64,000 nucleotides of DNA from LZORAL124-50-18 sp051208045 (GTDB lineage: Bacteria > Pseudomonadota > Gammaproteobacteria > Pseudomonadales > Oleiphilaceae). Where the stretch lies: NCBI GenBank assembly GCA_051208045.1, contig JBPJFY010000001.1:1225014-1289013 (forward strand), given 5' to 3'. The notes beneath the pieces were generated by a model. It ran no database searches, was not told the origin of the DNA, and saw nothing but the letters and a program-made list of their open reading frames with translations. Both the position numbers and the translations under genes were made by a program. This document shows, piece after piece, positions 1 to 7,243 of the stretch (positions are counted from its first letter, which is position 1; each line of letters begins with the position of its first letter).

Positions 1-179
1 GCGCCAAAAGCACCTTGATCATCGGTGATTTGTCGTATATCGCACGTTACCTGCCCTTGAAGAAATGTACGCGCATCCGCACCGGATAAGTGGTATATCG
101 GATCGTCGAGATCGCAGAGCAGAGGCGCATTGAGTAAATCTATTGGTGGTGCTGCGTCACCGGTTGAGAGTGTCTTCAT
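1..179 (-). CDS. ygfZ: YgfZ, folate-binding Fe-S cluster maintenance protein (N-terminal part; gene runs off the window)
   Basis: The reverse strand from an ATG at 179 reads through to the window edge without a stop, giving 59 codons of the N-terminus. The segment LSGADARTFLQGQVTCDI matches the conserved start of the YgfZ/GcvT-like folate-binding family, where a glycine-aspartate-alanine stretch and FLQGQ-T-D are typical. YgfZ proteins use tetrahydrofolate to help assemble or repair certain Fe-S enzymes in the cytoplasm. It lies downstream of sdhE and ygfX on the same strand, a neighbourhood seen in many gammaproteobacteria. Only the start is visible, so the characteristic C-terminal KGC[YF]xGQE motif cannot be checked. 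Confidence 0.8.
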   Translation of the reverse strand, partial: MKTLSTGDAAPPIDLLNAPLLCDLDDPIYHLSGADARTFLQGQVTCDIRQITDDQGAFG

Positions 180-202
180 ATCAATATTGTTTGCCAGATG
201 AG

Positions 203-673
203 TTATTTATTGGGACTTTTTTGGGTTTGTTTCAGGCCATTCAGTCGGACGAGCACACGAAGCTTACGGAAGTTATCCCGGTCACAGTTGTCGCTGGTCA
301 GGTAGAGGTGTCTTGGAATCCATCGCTCCCAGAGGTTGCAGGGGCTTAAGTAGCAATAGGTAAGTACGGTCAAGTGAGGTGATATGATCGTTGATGACCG
401 AAGGGTGATGTCCCGATAGTCCCCGTTGGGTGTCCTCGTTTGGAGGACACCGTCGGACACCCGTACCGATCTGACGGATTTGCGTCGACTGAGGTTACCG
501 TGTTCTGACCAAAAGTCCCACGCGGCCAATAGAATGAGCGCACTTGTCAAACCGCTCCAGATGGGAGGGGTGGCCAGCTGATGAAGCAGGATCATGAGCG
601 ATGCCACGATGCCAAGCACGCAAAAACGGAGAGTGTTTGATGGTGATAGTGTCAGGTTAATCTGGTTGTACAC
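203..673 (-). CDS. ygfX: YgfX-family small inner-membrane protein
   Basis: A 156-residue protein opening with NLTLSPSNTLRF, the typical N-terminal pattern of the YgfX family, followed by two hydrophobic segments around residues 15-30 and 36-52 with a short turn between them. The C-terminal half is soluble, with the RH-LYLTSDNCDRD-FRKLRVLVRL stretch that commonly ends these proteins. In Escherichia coli YgfX (CptA) is encoded with sdhE. It has been described as a toxin acting on cytoskeletal proteins and also as a partner in flavinylation-related functions; its role here is not known. The start is GTG at 673, inside the last 17 bases of sdhE, suggesting translational coupling. Confidence 0.8.
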   Translation of the reverse strand: MYNQINLTLSPSNTLRFCVLGIVASLMILLHQLATPPIWSGLTSALILLAAWDFWSEHGNLSRRKSVRSVRVSDGVLQTRTPNGDYRDITLRSSTIISPHLTVLTYCYLSPCNLWERWIPRHLYLTSDNCDRDNFRKLRVLVRLNGLKQTQKSPNK

Positions 674-905
674 GGTCGAGAATCATTTTGACAATGCGTT
701 TTAAATCAGGGTCTTCGGGCTCAGATTTTTGCATAAACCAACCGAACATGTCCTGATCTTCACATTCGAGGAGCTTTTTATAGCGACGTTTATCTTCTGC
801 TTCCAATGTTGGATAGGCTTCCTTCAAAAAAGGCACTAACAATACGTCCAGCTCAAGCATGCCGCGCCTGCTGTGCCAGAAAAGCTCGTTTTCTTCTCTG
901 CTCAT
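657..905 (-). CDS. sdhE: SdhE, FAD assembly factor for succinate dehydrogenase
   Basis: A small 82-residue acidic protein carrying the SdhE signature RRGMLELD near residue 13, the RGxxE motif needed for promoting covalent attachment of FAD to the SdhA/FrdA flavoproteins. The rest (LLECEDQDMFGWFM followed by a short C-terminal helix) fits the compact five-helix fold and normal family length of about 80-90 residues. It is the first gene of a short minus-strand cluster with ygfX and ygfZ. Its 5' end is separated from nadB, on the same strand, by about 70 bases. Confidence 0.92.
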   Translation of the reverse strand: MSREENELFWHSRRGMLELDVLLVPFLKEAYPTLEAEDKRRYKKLLECEDQDMFGWFMQKSEPEDPDLKRIVKMILDRVQPD

Positions 906-977
906 CTTTTTGCCTCGTTAAAAAGAGTGAGATTATACCCTTCTCGTGGGGTGTCGTACATGGAGCCGCAGAGTGCT

Positions 978-2582
978 TCAGGACAACATGTAATTTATCG
1001 GGGTAAGAATGGTATCTTTGGCGACCTTCGATTTGCGCGGGTGATCCAGTGTGTAATGGAGGCCTCGACTTTCTTTTCGCTGCAGGCCACAGCAAATCAT
1101 TAAGTCCGCAACGGTCACCAGGTTCCGAAGCTCCAACAGGTCGTTCGTGACTTTGTAGTTGGTATAATACTCGCTGATTTCCTGTGACAGCATATCCACG
1201 CGGTGCTTGGCGCGTTGTAAGCGCTTTGTGGTGCGCACGATGCCTACATAGTCCCACATGAATCTTCGCAGTTCGTCCCAATTATGGGCAATTACCACAT
1301 CTTCGTCCGAGTCAGTGACTTGCGATTCATCCCAGTCAGGCGCATCCGGCGGTGGAGGCACAAACTTGAGCTGACTTGTGATGTGGTCTGCCGCACTTTT
1401 GGCGAAGACAAGACATTCCAGGAGCGAGTTACTGGCCAGTCGATTCGCGCCGTGCAGGCCGGTGAAGGAAGATTCACCAATCACATACAATTGATTAACA
1501 TCCGTGGCCCCATGCACATCTGTCATCACTCCACCGCAGGTATAGTGTGCGGCAGGTACAATGGGGATCGGCGTCCGGGTCATGTCTATCCCGTATTTGA
1601 GACATCCTTCATACAGTGTAGGAAAGTGCTCCACAACAAAGTCTTTGGGTTTGTGGCTGATGTCGAGATACAGGTGATCTGCACCGGTTCGCTTCATCTC
1701 ATGGTCAATGGCGCGTGCCACAATATCGCGCGGCGCCAGCTCTTTACGCTTGTCAAAGCGGTGCATGAATTGCTTTCCGTCCGGCAGCAGCAGTTTGCCG
1801 CCTTCACCCCGGATGGCTTCCGTGAGCAAAAAAGCTTTGGCCTGAGGGTGGTACAGGCACGTGGGGTGGAACTGGTTGAACTCCATGTTTGCCACTCGGC
1901 AGCCACTGCGCCATGCCATCGCGATACCGTCACCGGTGGCAACGTCCGGGTTGCTGGTATAGAGGTATGCCTTGCTCGCTCCGCCTGTGGCCAGCACCAC
2001 AAACCTGGCTTTGAAAAGTTCGACATGCGAGGTGTTGCCATTTAGCACGTACGCGCCAACACAGCGGTTACCGGGCAGGAAGAGTTTCTTGTGGGTCAAT
2101 AAGTCCACGGCGACGCGGTTTTCGAAGATATCTATGTTCTTTGCCAGGCGCGCCTTATCGACGAGTGTCGTTGAGACGGCTTTTCCTGTCGCGTCTGCTG
2201 AGTGGATGACCCTTCGGTGACTGTGTCCACCTTCTTTGGTCAGGTGGTATTCGTCGTGATTTTCACCGGTGCGTGTGAAGGTAACTCCTTCTTTGATCAG
2301 CCAATCAATGGCTGATTTGCTGTGATTGATGGTGTGACGTACGACCGTTTCATGACACAAGCCGGCACCCGCATTAAGTGTGTCGGCTATGTGGGAGTCA
2401 ACAGAGTCTTTCCCGTCCAATACCGCTGCGATGCCACCTTGTGCATACAGCGTGGAACCACTCAATGCTTCTGCTTTTGTAACCACAGCAATGCTCACAT
2501 CCTCGGGCAGATGCAGTGCTGCAGAAAGTCCTGCTGCACCACTGCCGATGATGAGCACATCGTAAAAATAGGTTTTGGCCAT
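978..2582 (-). CDS. nadB: L-aspartate oxidase
   Basis: A 534-residue flavoenzyme that oxidises L-aspartate to iminoaspartate, the first step of de novo NAD synthesis, before NadA. The N-terminus has the FAD-binding dinucleotide fold (DVLIIGSGAAGLSAAL), then the substrate-binding region with GGHSHRRVIHSADATG, and HPT and RGEGGKLL motifs in the middle of the chain. The C-terminal helical domain ends with ESRGLHYTLDHP, the usual NadB ending that separates it from succinate dehydrogenase flavoproteins. Length matches the family. It is divergent from the rpoE operon across a gap of 326 bases, the normal arrangement in Pseudomonas and E. coli. Confidence 0.96.
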   Translation of the reverse strand: MAKTYFYDVLIIGSGAAGLSAALHLPEDVSIAVVTKAEALSGSTLYAQGGIAAVLDGKDSVDSHIADTLNAGAGLCHETVVRHTINHSKSAIDWLIKEGVTFTRTGENHDEYHLTKEGGHSHRRVIHSADATGKAVSTTLVDKARLAKNIDIFENRVAVDLLTHKKLFLPGNRCVGAYVLNGNTSHVELFKARFVVLATGGASKAYLYTSNPDVATGDGIAMAWRSGCRVANMEFNQFHPTCLYHPQAKAFLLTEAIRGEGGKLLLPDGKQFMHRFDKRKELAPRDIVARAIDHEMKRTGADHLYLDISHKPKDFVVEHFPTLYEGCLKYGIDMTRTPIPIVPAAHYTCGGVMTDVHGATDVNQLYVIGESSFTGLHGANRLASNSLLECLVFAKSAADHITSQLKFVPPPPDAPDWDESQVTDSDEDVVIAHNWDELRRFMWDYVGIVRTTKRLQRAKHRVDMLSQEISEYYTNYKVTNDLLELRNLVTVADLMICCGLQRKESRGLHYTLDHPRKSKVAKDTILTPINYMLS

Positions 2583-2619
2583 GAATTTTCTCTGTCTTGC
2601 CTGGTCGCCAGTGCGTATT

Positions 2620-2646
2620 GAACTAAATAATGCCTGGGCTGTCTAT
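2620..2646 (+). promoter_or_regulatory. Predicted sigma-E (AlgU) promoter of the rpoE operon
   Basis: GAACTA at 2620-2625 and TCTAT at 2642-2646 are separated by 16 bases, close to the sigma-E/AlgU consensus GAACTT-N16/17-TCTRA. The expected start near 2653 would give a leader of about 255 bases before rpoE. Autoregulation of rpoE by its own product is established in E. coli and Pseudomonas; its operation here is inferred from the match. Confidence 0.65.
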
Positions 2647-2713
2647 TGCTGAAGAGTGAGATGCGAATAACCGCGAGTGCCGATTTGGGCTGAGCGAATG
2701 GAGAGACAGGTTA

Positions 2714-2908
2714 GTGCGGATGGTAAAGATGCAATTGATGGCGAGCAATCAGCAGGGTGTAAACGAAACGGCACAGCTTGATTCAAGACAAAGCGCTGCT
2801 AAGGTGGTAATGTTTGCACCGGAAAAACACGCTTCGCAGGATTCTGCTTCGGCAGGAAAGCCCGTGGTGAATGAGTCGTCGAAGTGCTTATTGCAGTCAA
2901 GGTCAACC
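2714..2908 (+). other. 65-codon open leader in frame with rpoE (possible N-terminal extension or leader peptide)
   Basis: From a GTG at 2714 (or an ATG at 2720) the reading frame is open and continuous with rpoE. It would add 65 residues before the normal sigma-E start at 2909. A purine-rich stretch at 2700-2710 could serve as a ribosome site. The extra residues are polar and low in recognisable motif content. In E. coli a leader gene, rseD, precedes rpoE and couples its translation, although in a different frame. Whether this segment is translated cannot be decided from sequence alone. Confidence 0.35.
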
Positions 2909-3514
2909 ATGTCGGACGAAAAGTCACAACAATCAGATATCGAATTGGTAAAACGTGCCCAAATGGGAGACAAACGTGCCTTCGATTTGCTCGTGATCAA
3001 ATACCAATCAAAACTGGCTGGTATTATTTCCCGATACGTCAGTGATCATCAAGAGGTCATGGACGTCACGCAGGAGGCTTTCATAAAGGCCTATCGGTCG
3101 TTGAAAAGATTTCGGGGTGACAGTGCTTTTTATACGTGGCTGTATCGTATTGCTGTCAACTCTGCAAAAAACTACCTGGTTGCCAAAGGGCGTCGGCCAC
3201 CGGGAACCGACATTGAAACGGCAGATGCTGAGCATCTTGTGCAGGACAATAGCTTAAAGGACAACAGTTCGCCAGAGCAGGTGCTGCATAAGGAGCAGAT
3301 TGCTGCAGCAATTCGTGAAACGTGGCAGGCATTACCCCGAGAGCTAGGAGTTGCGTTGACGCTCCGAGAGCACGATGGTCTCAGCTACGAGGAAATCGCT
3401 GAAATTATGGAGTGTCCCGTGGGAACCGTTCGGTCTCGAATTTTCAGAGCGCGTGATGCGATCGATACACGAATCGCACCGATGTTAGATCAATCGTCTC
3501 ATGCTAAGAGGTAA
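2909..3514 (+). CDS. rpoE: RNA polymerase sigma factor RpoE / AlgU (extracytoplasmic stress sigma factor)
   Basis: Directs RNA polymerase to envelope-stress promoters; held at the membrane by RseA/MucA until the anti-sigma is degraded. From the ATG at 2909 the protein has 201 residues. Region 2 contains RGDSAFYTWLYRIAVNSAKN and the preceding DVTQEAFIKAYRSL; region 4 contains LREHDGLSYEEIAEIM followed by CPVGTVRSRIFRARDAID. These are nearly the E. coli/Pseudomonas sequences. The start was chosen because MSDEKSQQSDIELVKRAQ aligns with the usual N-terminus; the frame is open further upstream to 2714. It is first in an operon with mucA, mucB, rseC and probably mucD, and a sigma-E-like promoter lies at 2620-2646. 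Confidence 0.95.
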   Translation: MSDEKSQQSDIELVKRAQMGDKRAFDLLVIKYQSKLAGIISRYVSDHQEVMDVTQEAFIKAYRSLKRFRGDSAFYTWLYRIAVNSAKNYLVAKGRRPPGTDIETADAEHLVQDNSLKDNSSPEQVLHKEQIAAAIRETWQALPRELGVALTLREHDGLSYEEIAEIMECPVGTVRSRIFRARDAIDTRIAPMLDQSSHAKR

Positions 3515-3521
3515 GCAGCGT

Positions 3522-4133
3522 ATGGATGAGAAGTTAAAAGAGTCCTTATCGGCGCTGGTAGATGGTGAGGCTCATGAGTTAGAGGTCAAGCGCTTACTTT
3601 CACACTGTGATGAATCTGAACTGGTATCACAGTGGCGTCGCTATCATCAGATCGGCGACGGCATAAAGCAGGCTGAAACCACGTCTGACTGGTCTGATTT
3701 TGATATCAGTGGATCACTCAGGGAGCGACTGGCCGACATTGAGATGGAGGACGTCGATCAGGATCCTGCAGTAAATGTTGATAGTAGCGAACCGGTAATC
3801 AGTCATGATGAAAAAGGTCACCAGCCTGCAGCGAAACGTTCGGCACACTGGTTAAACTATGCTGCGGCGGTGGGTGTGATGGCGCTACTGCTCGTGACAC
3901 TGATCAGAACGGACCCCGACACACAACAGTCCATCGCGTCGGCTGTACCTTCTGAGGGACAATCGGGGTCGGGTCTGGAGGTGGTGAGCTACCGCCCCTA
4001 TGAGGTGGATGAAAAACAGGCTAAGCGATTGAGTGACCTCATGCTGCGACATGCAGGAATCGGATTTATGGGAAGTGGGCATGGCGTTGCCGAGTATGCG
4101 CGCGTTGCGAACTATAACCCGCAAGCACTGTAG
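3522..4133 (+). CDS. mucA: Anti-sigma-E factor RseA / MucA
   Basis: An inner-membrane anti-sigma factor of 203 residues. The cytoplasmic N-terminus (KLKESLSALVDGEAHELE...VSQWRRYHQIGD) is the conserved sigma-E-binding domain. One membrane segment lies around residues 112-130 (WLNYAAAVGVMALLLVTLI), followed by a periplasmic domain of about 70 residues. Regulated proteolysis by a DegS/AlgW-type protease and RseP would release the sigma factor. The start is ATG 3522, with AAGAGG at 3506-3511 ten bases upstream; an in-frame ATG at 3501 overlaps the rpoE stop and has no clear ribosome site. The gene begins 7 bases after rpoE. Confidence 0.9.
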   Translation: MDEKLKESLSALVDGEAHELEVKRLLSHCDESELVSQWRRYHQIGDGIKQAETTSDWSDFDISGSLRERLADIEMEDVDQDPAVNVDSSEPVISHDEKGHQPAAKRSAHWLNYAAAVGVMALLLVTLIRTDPDTQQSIASAVPSEGQSGSGLEVVSYRPYEVDEKQAKRLSDLMLRHAGIGFMGSGHGVAEYARVANYNPQAL

Positions 4134-4158
4134 TGCAGAGAGAAGTCTGGAAAAAGGA

Positions 4159-5115
4159 ATGAAAGTAACAATATTTGCTGGTCTTATCGGGTTGCTTCTC
4201 TGGACATCCGGTGTGCTGGCATCTCCAGCGGATCAGATGAGCCTTCTGGCGAAGCTGCCCGACGCATTGAAAATGACAAATTACCGTGGCGTATTTGTTT
4301 ATGCCCGGGGGGATGTCATGAACTCAATGCGGGTTATCCACCGCTGGAAAGACAATCGTATGCAGGAACGACTCATCCAGCTGGATGGCCAGATGGGAGA
4401 GATACTGCGGGACGGTATGAATGTAATCTGCATTTTACCGGACAACCAGGCAATCAGTCTTGAGCAAAGTGCGCCTGGCGGGCATTTCGGTAGTTTTGAA
4501 CTGGATCCATCCAAGGTAGAGTCGTTATACCAAGTGTCAGAGCAGGGGACTGAGCACATTGCGGGATACCTTGCACGTAAGTTGTTGGTGCAATCCAGGG
4601 ACCCTTATCGTTACAGCTACCATCTGTGGTTGGAAATGGGAACCATGTTGCCACTGAAGTCATTAATGATTGACGAGTCAGGTAAATCCCTGGAAAGTTA
4701 CCAATTCACTCAGATTGAGTTAAATCCTGACATTCAGGATAAAGAGTTGAAACCTGAAGCCAAGGGAACACCCCTCGCGCACAGTTATAAAAGTGGTGGG
4801 AGGCCCATGTCCAAGGAAATCAGCTGGAAATTAGGGTGGTTGCCAACTGGGTTCACCCGGATTGGCGATCCTAAAAAGATTGACCTCTCATCTGGCTTGT
4901 TCATGGACTCGGTAGCCTTCACGGATGGATTGGCGTCATTCACTGTGTTTGTTGAGCCGAAAACGGGTGTGAGCATTCCTGAGGGTGGTTCGAGGATGGG
5001 GGCCACGATGGCCTATACGCTGAATCGAGGTCAGCATGTAGTTACGGTCATTGGTGAGGTGCCGCCGACAACCGCGATGAAGGTGGCTGAATCCCTCGAG
5101 GTGTTAGCGCATTGA
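4159..5115 (+). CDS. mucB: Sigma-E regulatory protein RseB / MucB, periplasmic
   Basis: A 318-residue secreted protein, the same length as E. coli RseB. The signal peptide MKVTIFAGLIGLLLWTSGVLA is followed by a lipoprotein-carrier-like N-terminal domain (NYRGVFVYARGD..MRVIHRW) and a smaller C-terminal domain (WLPTGFTRI...ASFTVFVEP). RseB binds the periplasmic part of RseA, shields it from proteolysis and responds to lipid or LPS signals. A GGA run lies directly against the ATG at 4159, so the ribosome site is tight. The gene lies 25 bases after mucA and its stop overlaps the TTG start of rseC. Confidence 0.93.
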   Translation: MKVTIFAGLIGLLLWTSGVLASPADQMSLLAKLPDALKMTNYRGVFVYARGDVMNSMRVIHRWKDNRMQERLIQLDGQMGEILRDGMNVICILPDNQAISLEQSAPGGHFGSFELDPSKVESLYQVSEQGTEHIAGYLARKLLVQSRDPYRYSYHLWLEMGTMLPLKSLMIDESGKSLESYQFTQIELNPDIQDKELKPEAKGTPLAHSYKSGGRPMSKEISWKLGWLPTGFTRIGDPKKIDLSSGLFMDSVAFTDGLASFTVFVEPKTGVSIPEGGSRMGATMAYTLNRGQHVVTVIGEVPPTTAMKVAESLEVLAH

Positions 5116-5582
5116 TTATTGAAACAGGTAAAGTCATCGCGTTGGACGAAGCCGGGATGCGGGTCCGTGTTGTTCGGCAGAGTGCCTGTGATAGCTGTTC
5201 GGCGGGATCGACCTGTGGTCAGAAGTCAGTAGCAAAACACTTTTCAGACAAGTCGATGGACCTGCACGTCGAAAACCTGGTTGGCGCTAAAACGGGCGAT
5301 TGGATTGAGTTGGGGGTTCCAGAGCATGCACTCACCTCACTCGCTGCGCTCACTTACCTGCTGCCTCTGGCATTTATGATACTGGGAGCGCTCGCTGGTG
5401 AGGGGGCTAATCAATTGGGTATGGTGGCATTTATCGCCAAAGACGCGGCTGCCATTATTGGTGGTTTGACCGGTTTGGGGCTGGGGTTTGTCCTGCTGCG
5501 CTGGTTGGTAAGTCGCCCGATGAAAAACATAGCCCAAAATCCTTCCGTCATTCGTGTGATTCAATGCGACAAGCTTAGTTAG
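5112..5582 (+). CDS. rseC: RseC / MucC-family membrane protein
   Basis: A 156-residue protein starting at TTG 5112, overlapping the mucB stop by 4 bases. The N-terminal domain has the conserved cysteine cluster CDSCSAGSTCGQ, then two hydrophobic segments (around residues 77-95 and 103-125) separated by a short loop, as in the RseC/MucC family. RseC proteins act positively on sigma-E signalling or in reducing systems such as SoxR reduction; the exact role is not settled. Its place after mucB is the standard one. Confidence 0.9.
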   Translation: MIIETGKVIALDEAGMRVRVVRQSACDSCSAGSTCGQKSVAKHFSDKSMDLHVENLVGAKTGDWIELGVPEHALTSLAALTYLLPLAFMILGALAGEGANQLGMVAFIAKDAAAIIGGLTGLGLGFVLLRWLVSRPMKNIAQNPSVIRVIQCDKLS

Positions 5583-5594
5583 ATCTCTTCGGCG

Positions 5595-5624
5595 TTACTA
5601 ATTGGTAACCTTCGGGTTAAGTAA
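5595..5624 (+). other. UUCG-capped hairpin between rseC and mucD
   Basis: TAACC at 5606-5610 pairs with GGTTA at 5615-5619 around a TTCG tetraloop, with outer TTAC/GTAA pairing. There is no clear T-run after it, so it may be a weak attenuator or an mRNA-stabilising hairpin rather than a strong terminator. Confidence 0.35.
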
Positions 5625-5726
5625 TCTTAAGTTGAAAATGCAGTCAACATCACCCACATTAGTCTCTCAACAGGTAAAAAATGGTCGGCAAAACCAGAGG
5701 ATTGCAGCGTGGAGAGTATCGTAAGT

Positions 5727-7154
5727 ATGCGTTGGTTAAGATTAGATGATGTTATGATTCGAAATGTGGCCTGGAAAGTTTCACTGATTCTGGCATTCGT
5801 GATTGGGTCGTTTCCGGCGAGGGCTGCCTCACTGCCTGACTTTACTGCGCTGGTGAAAGAATCTTCTCCGGCGGTAGTAAATATCAGTACTACAAGCAAG
5901 CCCGGGCGTAGCGCGAGAAGCCCGCTTTCGGAAGAAGAATTGCAACAGATTCCTGAGTTTTTCCGCCACTTCTTTGGTGCCCCTTATGGGCGGGGCCAAA
6001 CGCCACAGCCCAGAAACTCCATGGGTTCAGGCTTTATAGTCTCAGAAGATGGCTACATTCTCACCAATAACCACGTCATTGCAGAAGCGGATGAAATTGT
6101 CGTTCGGTTGAATGATCGTCGGGAACTTTCTGCCGAGTTGATAGGCTCAGATGACCGGTCCGATCTTGCGCTGCTTAAAGTGGATGCAAAAGAATTGCCT
6201 GTGGTGAAGCTGGGTAAATCTAAACAATTGGATGTTGGTGAATGGGTGCTCGCGATTGGATCGCCTTTCGGGTTTGATTACACCGTCACCGCAGGCATTG
6301 TGAGCGCACTGGGGCGAAGTCTGCCAAACGAAAACTACGTTCCCTTTATTCAAACGGACGTGGCCATTAATCCAGGTAACTCCGGTGGGCCGCTCTTCAA
6401 CCTGAAAGGGGAAGTGGTAGGCATTAACAGCCAGATTTATACACGCTCCGGGGGATTTATGGGCGTGTCCTTTGCCATTCCTATTGATGTAGCTATGGAA
6501 GTCATTGAGCAGATTAAGTCCAAAGGCTTTGTGTCGAGAGGTTGGTTGGGTGTGTTGATTCAGGAAGTGAATCGAGATCTGGCGGAGTCCTTTGGTCTAG
6601 ACAAGCCGCGAGGCGCTTTGGTCGCTCAAGTATTGGCGGATTCACCCGCTGAAGATGCTGGCTTGAAGGCTGGAGACATTATTCTTACCTACGAAGGACA
6701 ACAAATTTCAATGTCCTCTGACCTGCCACACTTGGTGGGTAGAACAAAGGTGGGCGATAAAGCGGAATTGACGGTCATGCGTGACGGTGATGAAAAGGAA
6801 ATCACCGTGAAAATTGGTGAGCTTCCAACGAATGAAGCTCAGGGATCTCACCGCCAAAGCGAAAAATCCGATGAAACGAACCGTCTTAACCTGCGTATAA
6901 AAGCGCTGACTGAAAAAGAATCTGAAACGCTGAATCTTGACGGTGGTGTGAAAGTGATCGAGCTCGGGCGTGGACCCGCCCAGGAAGGCGGGGTGCGTCG
7001 TGGCGATGTGATCACGAGCATTAATCACAAAAGAGTTGAGTCGGAAGAGGATTTCGATGCTGTCGTTTCTGATCTTCCTGGCAATAAAGCCGTTGCCATG
7101 AGGCTCATACGTGATGGAAATCCGATGTTTGTTGTGATCAAAATCAAAGAGTAG
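5727..7154 (+). CDS. mucD: Periplasmic serine protease/chaperone MucD (DegP/DegQ family)
   Basis: An HtrA-family protease that degrades or refolds misfolded periplasmic proteins and limits sigma-E activation. The signal peptide ends near SFPARAA, and the trypsin-like domain has the full triad: His in LTNNHVI, Asp in DRSDLALLK, Ser in NPGNSGGPL. Two PDZ domains follow (SRGWLGVLIQEV region and the LNLRIKALTEKE to C-terminus region). The ATG at 5727 has GGAGAG about ten bases upstream; GTG 5709 and ATG 5754 are alternative starts. It ends the sigma-E cluster; a terminator follows at 7173-7201. Confidence 0.94.
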   Translation: MRWLRLDDVMIRNVAWKVSLILAFVIGSFPARAASLPDFTALVKESSPAVVNISTTSKPGRSARSPLSEEELQQIPEFFRHFFGAPYGRGQTPQPRNSMGSGFIVSEDGYILTNNHVIAEADEIVVRLNDRRELSAELIGSDDRSDLALLKVDAKELPVVKLGKSKQLDVGEWVLAIGSPFGFDYTVTAGIVSALGRSLPNENYVPFIQTDVAINPGNSGGPLFNLKGEVVGINSQIYTRSGGFMGVSFAIPIDVAMEVIEQIKSKGFVSRGWLGVLIQEVNRDLAESFGLDKPRGALVAQVLADSPAEDAGLKAGDIILTYEGQQISMSSDLPHLVGRTKVGDKAELTVMRDGDEKEITVKIGELPTNEAQGSHRQSEKSDETNRLNLRIKALTEKESETLNLDGGVKVIELGRGPAQEGGVRRGDVITSINHKRVESEEDFDAVVSDLPGNKAVAMRLIRDGNPMFVVIKIKE

Positions 7155-7172
7155 ATAAATCCTGCGATGTGA

Positions 7173-7201
7173 AAAAGAGGCTCTTTTGGGGCCTCTTTTT
7201 G
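7173..7201 (+). terminator. Rho-independent terminator after mucD
   Basis: AAAAAGAGGC (7173-7182) pairs perfectly with GCCTCTTTTT (7192-7201) around a nine-base loop, and the 3' arm doubles as the T-run. It lies 18 bases after the mucD stop and supports placing the next gene start at 7244, downstream of the hairpin. Confidence 0.85.
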
Positions 7202-7243
7202 TTTGTGGTAGACTGCGTGGTTTATCGTAGAGCAAGGCACATC

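Larger units (their letters stand above)
2583..2908. other. nadB-rpoE divergent intergenic region
   Basis: This 326-base gap separates divergent nadB and rpoE. It holds a sigma-E-type promoter (2620-2646) and, from 2714, an open stretch in frame with rpoE (see separate entries). I see no other gene or repeat in it. Confidence 0.7.

Noticed and set aside
1284..2045. Open frame of 253 codons on the plus strand inside nadB
   Set aside because: It is antisense to a clear enzyme gene, has no recognisable domain, and arises from codon bias of nadB.
7169..7243. Extended N-terminus of the GGDEF-EAL protein
   Set aside because: It would start inside the mucD terminator hairpin; ATG 7244 has a proper ribosome site.
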